Shown here: positions 1-8,271 of the stretch, one piece after another
Layout: each line of letters begins with the position of its first letter
Numbering within the stretch: the stretch's first letter is position 1
NCBI GenBank assembly: GCA_947501275.1
Contig: CANMVD010000006.1
Span: 62,001 to 126,000 of the forward strand
DNA: 64,000 nt
Reading direction: 5' to 3'
Origin: an uncultured Tateyamaria sp.
GTDB taxonomy: Bacteria > Pseudomonadota > Alphaproteobacteria > Rhodobacterales > Rhodobacteraceae
Notes under the pieces: model-generated
Databases searched by the model: none
The model's input: only the letters and a program-made list of their open reading frames with translations
What the model was told of the DNA's origin: nothing
Program-made: the position numbers and the translations under genes

Positions 1-549
1 GATCACTCCGATCAGCAGGAGGACAAAAACCATTATGTTGCCGAACCTTGGGGCGTATTGGATCCGCGCCAAGGCATAGGCGGCCATCGATCCAACAATG
101 ACGCACAGACCCGTCGAGAAAACGCTGATTACAACTGAATTGGTAAATGCCAGGTAGATCTTGCAGATCTGCGGCTCCATTGGGTCCAAAGCCACGAATG
201 GCGACACCACAAAGACCATAGAATTGTAGACTAGCAACCAAAATTGCCGCCCGATTGCCCCGACCGTGCAAAACGGGTCCTCGTTGAATTGCGTGCGCCA
301 CGCATCAAGCGTCGGCTGAAAGTCTACAAAGGGGATGTAGAACGGCCCCTGATTGACGGCTGTTACATCTTTGAATGACGTGATCACAACCCAATAGATC
401 GGGAACAGGACAAACGCGGACCACACTGCCAACAGGGCATAAGCGACAACTTTGGCGACTGGCGACATTTTCCCGACAGCTGGCGCTTCGAACAACTTCT
501 GCATCAGGGTACGTTCGGATTTGCGGAATCTGTACGATGCGTCGCTCAT
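1..549 (-). CDS. carbohydrate ABC transporter permease, MalG/UgpE-type (partial, C-terminus outside window)
   Basis: Inner-membrane subunit of a carbohydrate ABC importer. The frame is open from ATG at 549 down to base 1 and gives 183 residues starting MSDASYRFRKSER. A hydrophobic segment at about residues 33-58 is followed by a periplasmic stretch and the start of the next membrane helices. The EAA loop that would confirm the family lies beyond the window. The ATG overlaps the stop of the upstream permease as ATGA (546-549), so the two are probably translationally coupled. Family assignment rests on the position after a binding protein and a MalF-type permease and on the N-terminal layout. 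The substrate is unknown. Confidence 0.85.
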   Translation of the reverse strand, partial: MSDASYRFRKSERTLMQKLFEAPAVGKMSPVAKVVAYALLAVWSAFVLFPIYWVVITSFKDVTAVNQGPFYIPFVDFQPTLDAWRTQFNEDPFCTVGAIGRQFWLLVYNSMVFVVSPFVALDPMEPQICKIYLAFTNSVVISVFSTGLCVIVGSMAAYALARIQYAPRFGNIMVFVLLLIGVI

Positions 550-1700
550 GCCTTGGCCTTTCTGAGTTGTCCCAGAACCACGTAGTTGAAGAAGGACGCG
601 CAAACGACAACGGTCAGGATCAACAGCAAGTAGGCAATGGCCGCTGAAGACCCAAGATCATTGGCGCGCCAGATATACATTGAATGCAGCGTCATTGACT
701 CCGTGGCCGAGCCCGGCCCACCGCCTGTCATGATGTTGGGCAGATCCACAATCTTGAACGCCTCGATCATGCGGATCAGCAAGACCGTGACGGCAACAGG
801 CAAAACCTGAGGCCATGTGATTTCGCGGAAGATCTGAATGCTTGAGGCTCCGTCCACCTGCGCAGCTTCGACGTGATCACGCGGGATATTCTCGAGTGCC
901 GCCAACATGCAGATGAAGATAAACGGAATCCACTGCCAGCTGTCGCCAACCATCATAACAAAGCGCGCAGACCACGCATCGACAGACCAAACCCAATCAG
1001 ACAAGCCCAGCAAGGTCAGAAGCGGCTCGAACGGCCCCTTGGTCACGTCCGCGACCATCCGCATGGCATAGCCAACACCCAAAGGTGTAATCATCAGCGG
1101 GATAAAGAATATGACCCGGAAAAAGTTTTTGCCCGATATCGGCTGGGAACACAGGAAGGCCAGCCCGGTGCCGATAACAAACTGAAGGCTGCACCCCACG
1201 ATCACATAAAACAGCGTGGTATAGAGCGTTCCGATGGAATTTCCCGACAGCAGGGACGCGCACAGGATCCAAGACAGGAAGATGGCCATCGCCGCCGAGA
1301 TCGTGCGCCCGATCATACCGACCCATGTGGTGATCTTGCGCGACCGCCATAGCCAAACAAGCACCACAACGACAATGGCCGCAAAGACGGCGTAGCCAAA
1401 CAGGCTGACGGGATCGGTGCGCCCCAGAAAGTGCACTTCGCTGCTGCCAAAGAACTGCTTGGAAAAATTCCGGAAGCCGACATATCGGAACTTGAGCCCG
1501 TCGCCTGTGAACCGCACACGGCTCACGGCAAAGAAAATGGAATAGATTGTTGGGAAAATTGCGAAAATCAGGATGAGCGTCGCGCAAGGTGCAATGAAGA
1601 ATGTCCCGGAATGCCGGTCCAGCCATTCACCCCACCGTGCCCGACGGGTGACACCAGCCGGGGACAAGCCCGGCTGGTGATTGGTGCTGTAAGTTGTCAC
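546..1700 (-). CDS. carbohydrate ABC transporter permease, MalF/UgpA-type, with extra N-terminal membrane segments
   Basis: Membrane permease partner of the 1..549 gene. The 384-residue product is longer than the usual 290-320. After the first helix (about 33-58) it carries additional hydrophobic segments at about 100-118 and 131-152 before the canonical BPD_transp_1 core. The EAA loop is visible at residue 278 (EAAQVDGASSIQIF), the contact site for the ATPase. The best start is GTG at 1700, 13 bases after the stop of the binding-protein gene. No better start with a clear Shine-Dalgarno is visible, and an 11-bp hairpin (1652-1679) sits inside codons 8-17, so the start is uncertain. No ATPase gene for this system is in the window. 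Confidence 0.85.
   Translation of the reverse strand: MTTYSTNHQPGLSPAGVTRRARWGEWLDRHSGTFFIAPCATLILIFAIFPTIYSIFFAVSRVRFTGDGLKFRYVGFRNFSKQFFGSSEVHFLGRTDPVSLFGYAVFAAIVVVVLVWLWRSRKITTWVGMIGRTISAAMAIFLSWILCASLLSGNSIGTLYTTLFYVIVGCSLQFVIGTGLAFLCSQPISGKNFFRVIFFIPLMITPLGVGYAMRMVADVTKGPFEPLLTLLGLSDWVWSVDAWSARFVMMVGDSWQWIPFIFICMLAALENIPRDHVEAAQVDGASSIQIFREITWPQVLPVAVTVLLIRMIEAFKIVDLPNIMTGGGPGSATESMTLHSMYIWRANDLGSSAAIAYLLLILTVVVCASFFNYVVLGQLRKAKA
1652..1679 (-). promoter_or_regulatory. GC-rich hairpin just after the binding-protein gene
   Basis: Arms CACCAGCCGGG (1652-1662) and CCCGGCTGGTG (1669-1679) are perfect 11-bp reverse complements around a 6-base loop. There is no U-tract on either strand, so it is not a classic intrinsic terminator. 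It starts about 34 bases after the binding-protein stop and overlaps the first codons of the permease. By analogy with other importer operons it probably stabilises the upstream mRNA or attenuates read-through, keeping binding protein in excess over permease. Confidence 0.7.
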
Positions 1701-1712
1701 AGCTTGGCCGGA

Positions 1713-3185
1713 TTAGTTGCCAAGAGCCAGACCCTGAGCGGCAACCTGTTCGTCGCGCCCAAAGTCTTCGGTGATTTCTTCCCAACCTTCTTCGATATTG
1801 GCCAATGCCTCATCCACCGTGATCTCATCGGCAAGATAGCGGGCCAACTGCGTGTCGAGCACAACGGCAGTGTATTGCTGCGCGCCGGGGATCTTCATGT
1901 CGGATGACATGTTCAGGTTATCAATCGCCGCATTGATGGCCCCGAGATAGTTGTCCGCCAACTCTTGTGGCATCCCGGCTTCGACCCAAAGATCGGTGCT
2001 GGCCAGTTGCGAGATGCGGTACGGGTTGTACCCCGTTGCCCCAATTGTCACATCAACACCTGATTGTGCCGCCTGGTTCATATAAGACAGGAACGCATAA
2101 GACGCATCTTTGGTCGCCTGATCAGCTTTTTTGTTGATAGCACCGGCCCAACCTCCAAAGGCGGCAAATGGCGAATAGTTGATGCCGTCCACGGAGTATG
2201 GTGCGTTTTCGGTGGTCACAGGCACCAGTTCGCCGGTTTCGCGATCAAGCACTTCGGTCGACCCAATCGCAGAGATGGCAAACATCTTGCCCTTGATGGC
2301 CGATGCATCTTCATCAAGCTGCAGTGTCCCGGGATCGCCCCATTCAACGATCAAACCACAGCGGCCCGCCTTGAACAGCGCACGTGTGTCGCCGATGTCC
2401 ATGTTCAGCTCTTCAGGTGGACCAAATTCGCCGGTCGCTTTGTAAAGCTCAAAGGCTTTCTTCCAACCCGCATTGTTGACCAGGGGCGCCATGGTTGAAT
2501 TGTCGAAATGGAAGCCCTGCGCAGTGCCTTGGGTCTGCACAATCGGCGCTGCAAACGTCTGAATCGCAAAATAGGATTGCGCATTCCGCTTTTTGAAGAT
2601 GCACGAACCATAGTCCGCTTCGCCATCACCGTTCATGTCCTGACCGTGGATCTTGGATGCCACATCAAGATATTCTTCCCATGTCTTGGGCGGCTCCAGT
2701 CCCGCTGCTCCTAGAACGTCGGTGCGATAGTACACCATCTGGAAGTCGCCATCGACCATCAGCAGCTTGGTCTTGCCACCAACCTTTTGGCCGAACTCGC
2801 GGAAATAAGGTGCGATGTCGTCAAGATCGATCTTGTCGTCGGCAGCAACATAAGGGTCAAGGTCTTCCAACAAACCGGCGGCATCAAGTTCAACACCCCA
2901 ACCGGCAGCAAATACACCGACGTCGATAGAATTTGTGCCAGTTGCCCAGTCATTCTGAATTTTCGGGAAGATTTCGGCGAACGGAACTTCCGTTACCACA
3001 ACCTTGGCGCCGGTCATTTCCTCGAACTCTTTTCCGCGCTCGGCAAGGCGACCAGCGATCACATAACCCGGCCGCGTCAGGATATCGATTGTAACCCCGC
3101 TAAAGTCCTGAGCAACAGCAGGTGCAGCAGCGATCCCTAAAGCAGCGGCACTTACACTCAGCGCCGTTAAATGTTTGCGAAACAT
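1713..3185 (-). CDS. extracellular solute-binding protein, carbohydrate ABC transporter family 1
   Basis: Periplasmic sugar-binding protein of the importer with the two downstream permeases. The start at 3185 (MFRKHLTALSVS) has a strong GGGAGGA ribosome site 5 bases upstream. An upstream in-frame start at 3257 has none and would put 24 residues before the signal peptide. The signal peptide is residues 1-24, with probable cleavage at AVAQ/DF. The mature protein has the alternating alpha/beta pattern of SBP_bac_1 proteins, for instance a run of FSGVTIDILTRPGYV followed by FEEMTGAKVVVTEVPF. At 490 residues it is at the long end of the family. First gene of the operon as seen here. Confidence 0.92.
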   Translation of the reverse strand: MFRKHLTALSVSAAALGIAAAPAVAQDFSGVTIDILTRPGYVIAGRLAERGKEFEEMTGAKVVVTEVPFAEIFPKIQNDWATGTNSIDVGVFAAGWGVELDAAGLLEDLDPYVAADDKIDLDDIAPYFREFGQKVGGKTKLLMVDGDFQMVYYRTDVLGAAGLEPPKTWEEYLDVASKIHGQDMNGDGEADYGSCIFKKRNAQSYFAIQTFAAPIVQTQGTAQGFHFDNSTMAPLVNNAGWKKAFELYKATGEFGPPEELNMDIGDTRALFKAGRCGLIVEWGDPGTLQLDEDASAIKGKMFAISAIGSTEVLDRETGELVPVTTENAPYSVDGINYSPFAAFGGWAGAINKKADQATKDASYAFLSYMNQAAQSGVDVTIGATGYNPYRISQLASTDLWVEAGMPQELADNYLGAINAAIDNLNMSSDMKIPGAQQYTAVVLDTQLARYLADEITVDEALANIEEGWEEITEDFGRDEQVAAQGLALGN

Positions 3186-3293
3186 TAAAATTCCTCCCAG
3201 ATTTATACGTTCTGCGCGGGTTTTTTTGACCCCGACTCCTCTCAGCCTAGGGTGCAATTCGAATTGTGGCTAGAAAATATTCGAGTGCATTCC

Positions 3294-3887
3294 TCATGTT
3301 GCATGCAAAGGATTTTCAATTGCCGGCCCAAGTTCAGCAGTGTGAAACCGTACTGTCAGACCCGCCCGTTCAGGCGAACAAGCCATCGGACCAACCTGCG
3401 CCGTGCCACCTTCCGGGAAGTCTGCAAGCCGCATCAGATGCCATTTTCCGTGTGCGTCCAAACCGTGTGTAATGATCGCTCCCGCAACTCGTGTCAGCCG
3501 GATTTTTTGCACACCCGTCACCTGCGGCATACTGATGACAGACCAGTCTGATCGTCCATTCCGCGTCACAACTGTAGAGAAATTCGTAACACCGTCGGAG
3601 AATTCGATCCCGGCTTTCACCCAGTTGAGCGCATCCACACGCAGCATAAGTCCCGCCTGATCATAAAGCGTCTCGTACTCTGCTTCGAATCCCACAACGG
3701 TCGTGAAATCACCGACCACGTCGCGCCCGAAAAAGTGCCCGTCATCGCGGTGAAACCCGTAATAGGTGTCTTGCCAAAAATCCGTCTTTTCGCCCGTCTC
3801 AAGCGTCAGCACATCATTCTTCAGTTCCCAGTGCGGTGGTGCATTATACCACTCAGCGCCCGATAGGCTTTCTTGCAGCCGCTCCAT
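3294..3887 (-). CDS. DUF1349 domain protein
   Basis: A 197-residue soluble protein with the concanavalin-A-like DUF1349 pattern: W near the N-terminus, F-W-x-D-T-Y-Y-G at about 37-44, V-V-G-F-E-A-E-Y-E at about 64-72, Y-D-Q-A-G-L-M-L-R at about 75-83, then W-V-K-A-G-I-E-F. Related proteins are often annotated as regulation of enolase protein 1. The biochemical role is unknown, but the fold suggests carbohydrate binding, which fits the sugar-related neighbours. The start at 3887 follows a GGGGGGA site. It faces the divergent SDR gene across about 78 bases, so the two probably share a control region. Confidence 0.85.
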   Translation of the reverse strand: MERLQESLSGAEWYNAPPHWELKNDVLTLETGEKTDFWQDTYYGFHRDDGHFFGRDVVGDFTTVVGFEAEYETLYDQAGLMLRVDALNWVKAGIEFSDGVTNFSTVVTRNGRSDWSVISMPQVTGVQKIRLTRVAGAIITHGLDAHGKWHLMRLADFPEGGTAQVGPMACSPERAGLTVRFHTAELGPAIENPLHAT

Positions 3888-3965
3888 TTGGTCCCCCCTA
3901 TCCCTTGGTCGACAAGATGCGAATGTTGGCTAAACTCGGGCCAAATGACCAGTGGGAGAACGGCA

Positions 3966-4697
3966 GTGAAGATTGGCTTGAAAGACCGCGCGATCTTGGT
4001 GACAGGCGCGTCTGGCGGGATCGGTGCCGCGACAGTTCGCATGTTGGTCAACGAAAACGCGAGGGTCATTGCATCGGGACGAAACGAGGACAAGCTGGCA
4101 GAGCTTGCCGCAGAAACCGGATGCGAAGTGCTCCCGTTCGATCTTGCGTCCGAAGCCTCTGTCAAAGCGGCCTTGTCTGATCTGGAGCTGTTTGGTGTCG
4201 TCAATTGCGGTGGATGGGGTGGAGAGATCGCAACGCCCATGGACACTGACACCGCCGTTTTCGACAAGGTGATCGACATTAACGCGCGTGGGACGTTGCT
4301 GGTGACGAAATACGCCTCAATCGGCATGATCAAGGCCGGGCGCGGCGGCGCGATCGTCAATGTATCAAGCCAGGCCTCCCTTGTCGGGCTCGCCGGGCAC
4401 ATTTCCTACGCCTCATCCAAGGGCGCAGTTGACGCCATGACGCGCGTATCGGCTCTGGAATTGGGCAAATACAACATCCGCGTAAACGCCGTGAACCCGA
4501 CAGTTGTCATGACGCCAATGTCGGAATGGTATTGGGGGCGCGAGGACATTGGCGGCCCCGTTCTTGAGGCAATGCCGCTGAACCGCTGGGCCACCGAAGA
4601 AGACTGCGCCGGGCCCATCGTTTTCCTGCTTTCGGACGCAGCGTCGATGATCTCTGGCGTGTGTCTGCCCGTGGATGGCGGCTTTACGGCCGTCTAG
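3966..4697 (+). CDS. SDR oxidoreductase, L-xylulose reductase (DCXR)-like
   Basis: Short-chain dehydrogenase, 243 residues from a GTG at 3966 preceded by GGGAGA; the longer frame from 3873 has no such site. The cofactor motif TGASGGIG is at residues 13-20, the catalytic serine in VNVSSQ at 131-136, and Tyr148-x3-Lys152 in SYASSKGA. The segment IRVNAVNPTVVMT and the C-terminal GG-F closely resemble dicarbonyl/L-xylulose reductases, so sugar or carbonyl reduction with NAD(P)H is likely. The usual NNAG motif is NCGG here (80-83), so the normally structural and catalytic Asn pair is altered. Its stop overlaps that of the convergent aldo/keto reductase at CTAG. Confidence 0.88.
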   Translation: MKIGLKDRAILVTGASGGIGAATVRMLVNENARVIASGRNEDKLAELAAETGCEVLPFDLASEASVKAALSDLELFGVVNCGGWGGEIATPMDTDTAVFDKVIDINARGTLLVTKYASIGMIKAGRGGAIVNVSSQASLVGLAGHISYASSKGAVDAMTRVSALELGKYNIRVNAVNPTVVMTPMSEWYWGREDIGGPVLEAMPLNRWATEEDCAGPIVFLLSDAASMISGVCLPVDGGFTAV

Positions 4698-5680
4698 GAC
4701 GGAACCGTTGCCGCGACGTCGATCAGGCCTTTGGACCTCAATTCTGACCAGAAGTCAGCCGGGATTGGCGTGTTGAACCACGTCACGATCTGCTCAAGTT
4801 CGCCTTTGTCACGCGGACCGGGAATGACAGAACATACGATGTCGTCTCCCAGAGGGAATTGCAGTGCTGCCGCCGCCAGAGGGATATCGAACGTGTCTGC
4901 CACCCCAGCCAATGCGCGGGCTTTGTTCACCACCTCTTGTGGGGCTTTAGAGTAGTTCCACGTGTCGCGCCCCACAAGGATACCGGAATTGAAAGGCCCG
5001 CCGCAGATGATGGAGGTACCGGCTTTGCGACAGGCCGGGAACAGCGCATCAAGGGCCGTTTGTTCCAACAGCGTATAGCGCCCCGCCAGCAGGAAAACGT
5101 CCCAATCGCCAATGTCGAGCGCGTCCAAACAAACCTGATTTTCGTTGACGCCCAGACCGATGGCCTTGACCAGTCCGGCGCTGCGCAATTCGTCCATCGC
5201 GCGATAGCCGCCCTCGGTCAGGTCTTTGAAATGGCGTTCATTTTCAGCCCCGTGTTGAAATGCGCCGATGTCATGGGCCAGCAGGATATCAATCCGGTCG
5301 AGGCCAAGACGCTGCAGATTATCCTCAAAGGCCCGCATGATCCCATCATAGCCATAATCGTAAATCACGTGGAACGGCAGCGGATCGACCATGCCAAATT
5401 CGGCAGGATCCGCGACAGGGCCAGGTGCCAGAAGGCGACCAACCTTGTCAGACAGTATGTAGTCGCCGCCCCGCAGCACATCCCCCATGACGCGCTCGGA
5501 TCGCCCGAAACCGTACCAGGGTGCTGTGTCGAAATACCCGATACCGGCATCTTTGGCGGCCTGTATCAACTCTTCTGCCTGAGCATATCCCAGATCAACA
5601 AAGTTGCCCCCAAGTGGCGCACCACCAAGACCCAACACATCAACGGCCAGCGCTGTCCGGCCTACATTTCTCTTGTCCAT
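4694..5680 (-). CDS. aldo/keto reductase, D-threo-aldose/L-fucose dehydrogenase-like
   Basis: NAD(P)-dependent aldo/keto reductase of 328 residues. The start at 5680 is chosen because AGGGG lies 6 bases upstream; another ATG at 5686 abuts the site. The catalytic tetrad is Asp51 and Tyr56 in FDTAPWYGFGRSE, Lys79 in LSDKVG and His136 in LLAHD. The opening GLGGAPLGG and the ALFPACR and PFNSGIL blocks resemble the subfamily that oxidises fucose or other aldoses at C1 to lactones. With the neighbouring sugar transporter and DCXR-like enzyme this suggests a non-phosphorylative sugar oxidation route (inference). It lies 28 bases downstream of the DUF1479 gene and is probably co-transcribed with it. 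Confidence 0.88.
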   Translation of the reverse strand: MDKRNVGRTALAVDVLGLGGAPLGGNFVDLGYAQAEELIQAAKDAGIGYFDTAPWYGFGRSERVMGDVLRGGDYILSDKVGRLLAPGPVADPAEFGMVDPLPFHVIYDYGYDGIMRAFEDNLQRLGLDRIDILLAHDIGAFQHGAENERHFKDLTEGGYRAMDELRSAGLVKAIGLGVNENQVCLDALDIGDWDVFLLAGRYTLLEQTALDALFPACRKAGTSIICGGPFNSGILVGRDTWNYSKAPQEVVNKARALAGVADTFDIPLAAAALQFPLGDDIVCSVIPGPRDKGELEQIVTWFNTPIPADFWSELRSKGLIDVAATVPS

Positions 5681-5708
5681 TTCCATCCCCTGTTTGGCAC
5701 GCCAGACT

Positions 5709-6941
5709 TCACGCAATGCACATCTGTCTTCGGCCAAGGTCTGTCAGGTCGCTGACCAGCGCCCGCCCCTCGAAATTGACCTCGTAATCTTCTGCGGCAA
5801 AATCCGGCGCACTGCGCCCCGCCCTGAAGGCTTCTGCCTGTTTGCGCGCATAGGCTTCGTTCTTTGCACAGACGGGCGATGCGCCAATGTAGATCACGTT
5901 CGCATAGTCGCTGCCATTGTGTTCGCCTGCAACCGAGTGAATGATATCGGGATGCCACCAGACCGTGTCGCCGGGTTCGACCTGCGGAATGCTGATCAAA
6001 CCATCGAGAATTTCGGCGTGCCACTCCGGGCTCGCACCAAGCGCCCGGCCCGGCAATGCGCCGCAAAGATCATCGTCTGGGACATCATTTTGCAAGGCGC
6101 GCAGCAAGAAGTAGGAAATCGACTTGGCGATGGGCAAAAGGCTCAGGGTTCCGTCTCCGGGGCCCTGCGGTGTCAGGGCCGTCCACCCCTGAAACGTGCG
6201 GAACATCGAACACACAGCAGGCGACGCATATTCCCGCGTTTGGGTGCGAAAGGCCGCCTTCCACGGGTCGAAACCTTCGATGTTGCCTTCGTAGATCCGC
6301 CGGTAAATGGCTTGGTAAGCCGGGTCGCACCACCGTTCAAACGAGCCGCTGTCCATGTGTGGGGACAGGCCAAGCGTCGTGTCTCCGGGTTGGCGGCGGC
6401 GGGTGCGATCCGCATAGGCAAAGTCGTTGTCGGGATCAAATTCGGGGCCCATCGGGGCACTCACATCATAAAGCCGGTTCAAGAAGCGCTTCGTAATCGC
6501 CATGCTTTCGGCTTGGCGCGCCATGACTTGCGGCCGCGACCAATACAGCCCGTAAATCTGCGGCGTCGCATCGTCCAACGCGCTGAAATACTTGTCCAAT
6601 CCAGCTTTTTCCTTGGCTGCCGCGAGGTAGTTGTTTCGGGAAATATATTGACCGATTTCGTCGTTCCATTCCGCCACCTGAACGGGGTCGAACACTCCGC
6701 GTATGATCACGCAGCCCCGTCGCCGGACCAGATCGCGAACCGCATTCTCAACGCTGTCATCGGCTATCTGCGCATAGTCGATTTCGGGAATGACCGTCCG
6801 CCCGGCATCAAAATCCGTTCTGATGGCTTCGACGTCCTTCAGCACGATGTCCCGGCAAGCTGCAAATGACGTTTTGACATCCGTACGCCGCAACAGCTCT
6901 TGTTTTGTCGCCTTGATAAAGTGTTTAGGATTATATTCCAT
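5709..6941 (-). CDS. DUF1479 family protein, YbiU-like, probable Fe(II)/2-oxoglutarate dioxygenase fold
   Basis: A 410-residue protein matching the DUF1479/YbiU pattern over its whole length, with GCVIIRGVF at about 76-84 and SPHMDSGSFERW at 193-204. His195 and Asp197 form an H-x-D pair, and a distal His335 lies in WHPDIIHSVAGEHN. Together these are the expected iron ligands of a double-stranded beta-helix dioxygenase, so an oxygenase role is inferred; no substrate is known. The ATG at 6941 was chosen over TTG at 6974 because homology-like sequence begins there. About 260 bases upstream are non-coding and probably hold the promoter. Confidence 0.82.
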   Translation of the reverse strand: MEYNPKHFIKATKQELLRRTDVKTSFAACRDIVLKDVEAIRTDFDAGRTVIPEIDYAQIADDSVENAVRDLVRRRGCVIIRGVFDPVQVAEWNDEIGQYISRNNYLAAAKEKAGLDKYFSALDDATPQIYGLYWSRPQVMARQAESMAITKRFLNRLYDVSAPMGPEFDPDNDFAYADRTRRRQPGDTTLGLSPHMDSGSFERWCDPAYQAIYRRIYEGNIEGFDPWKAAFRTQTREYASPAVCSMFRTFQGWTALTPQGPGDGTLSLLPIAKSISYFLLRALQNDVPDDDLCGALPGRALGASPEWHAEILDGLISIPQVEPGDTVWWHPDIIHSVAGEHNGSDYANVIYIGASPVCAKNEAYARKQAEAFRAGRSAPDFAAEDYEVNFEGRALVSDLTDLGRRQMCIA

Positions 6942-7206
6942 CGCCAAGCCGCCCCAATGCCTATGTCTCCTCAAACAGTCTTAGGGATTTTTTGCCGTTC
7001 AGGAAATAGACGCGCCAATCGCAATGCGAACACCGCAAAAAAACTCTTCGCGCCAGCCCGCTCCGCATTGACAGATTGATCAGGCATCACGCCCAATATC
7101 CGTTCACAGAATTTGGCACATTGCACTTTTCCAAAGTGAACTGAAACATCTCAGTTGGCCTGCCTTAGCGCATTTGTTTTGCCCTGAATGTTTCCAAAAA
7201 TACGTT

Positions 7207-7998
7207 TCACAACCCCGGAATACGCAGCCATGTACCGCCTAAATGACGCACCTGTGCCCCGCTGCCGATTTTGAAGCGCGCCAAACCGGGTGCATTTTCG
7301 GTATCAACCGTCCCAAGGTCCAACCGTGTCACGCCCTTGCGCCTAAAATACTCAGCGGCGCTCTTCATGAGCGCGTAATGCGCATTGGTGTCCCGCCCCA
7401 CCTGATCGCTCCAACCCAAATGATACGTGGCAACTTGGCCGTGCCGTAAAAATAGCATCGCCGCGACGCAGTCTTCGCCCCGTCCAGCCGTAAAAACGAT
7501 CGCATTTTTTGGAGCGCTTGCGGCGTAGGCATGGATAATTTCATGCGGCAAGGCGCGGTACTTTTTGCGGCGCTGTTGTGTGCGCTCCTTGATCAAGAGC
7601 CAGGCATGGGTGGCAACGTCGAACCGTGCACGATGAAGAACGAGATTGGCCTTTTGGGATTTGCGCCATGCGTTTCGCCATTTTCCATGTGCCTGCGCCA
7701 TCCAGTTTACGTCGCGCAAGCAAAGTTCAGCCACGTGTGCAGGCGTCATCAACAGGCGAAACCCTGCCTTGCGGTAGATGTCACTGGGACGCTCTGCATT
7801 GATGATCCGCAGTGGCGACTGGCGCAAGGCACGCACGTTTTCGACGTCCCATATCGGCCCGCGTGGTGCGAACACGACCCCGTACCGCTTGATGACCTGT
7901 GTCGGCACAGCGCCATCTATGTCGATCTGGTTGACCTTTGCGCCCAACGACCGAAGGGCTGCGCCGAAATCCGGGTGTTGTTGAAGCGGCAATTCCAT
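7207..7998 (-). CDS. FemAB/GNAT-like acyltransferase (Acetyltransf_6 type)
   Basis: A 263-residue protein from MELPLQQHPDFG; starts further upstream in frame to 8064 are possible. The C-terminal half has the GNAT pattern: a strand with AAMLFLRHGQVATYHLGWSD at about 185-204, then ALMKSAAEYFRRKGVTRLDLG and a final LARFKIGSGA block, as in BioF2-like FemAB acetyltransferases. These proteins transfer acyl or aminoacyl groups in envelope or polysaccharide metabolism; the substrate here is unknown. It is followed by no co-directional neighbour within 250 bases and seems monocistronic. Confidence 0.75.
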   Translation of the reverse strand: MELPLQQHPDFGAALRSLGAKVNQIDIDGAVPTQVIKRYGVVFAPRGPIWDVENVRALRQSPLRIINAERPSDIYRKAGFRLLMTPAHVAELCLRDVNWMAQAHGKWRNAWRKSQKANLVLHRARFDVATHAWLLIKERTQQRRKKYRALPHEIIHAYAASAPKNAIVFTAGRGEDCVAAMLFLRHGQVATYHLGWSDQVGRDTNAHYALMKSAAEYFRRKGVTRLDLGTVDTENAPGLARFKIGSGAQVRHLGGTWLRIPGL

Positions 7999-8044
7999 AC
8001 CTGCATTAAGCCTTTGGAAACCTAAAGCATGGTTAATGTTGCCC

Positions 8045-8188
8045 ATGAAACAGAAGCATTCCAAACCTGTCGCTGGCGTTATGGCCCCCGCTGTGCGTCC
8101 GACCCCGCTGGCGGCTGCAATTGTGGCGGCAGCGATTGCGATCCCTGCCGGTGCGATCCTGCAATTGATCAGCTTGGCGTTGTTTTAG
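8045..8188 (+). CDS. possible 47-aa single-helix membrane protein
   Basis: Small ORF too short for ordinary gene calling. It encodes a basic N-terminus (MKQKHSKPVAG) then a strongly hydrophobic alanine/isoleucine-rich stretch, about residues 20-46, ending LISLALF. That is the layout of a one-helix inner-membrane peptide. It is divergent from the acyltransferase gene and no strong ribosome site is visible, which lowers confidence. The composition is much more membrane-like than chance, but the family is not recognised. Confidence 0.4.
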   Translation: MKQKHSKPVAGVMAPAVRPTPLAAAIVAAAIAIPAGAILQLISLALF

Positions 8189-8271
8189 AACGCCTTTTTC
8201 ACAGAAAGTCGCCTGACGAGACGCGGATTACGCGTCTGGAGCGTTTTCGACTCGACTCAAAACAGAGCCAA

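Noticed and set aside
5604-6869. 421-aa ORF antisense to the DUF1479 and aldo/keto reductase genes
   Set aside because: No motifs, no ribosome site, and it crosses two well-supported genes.
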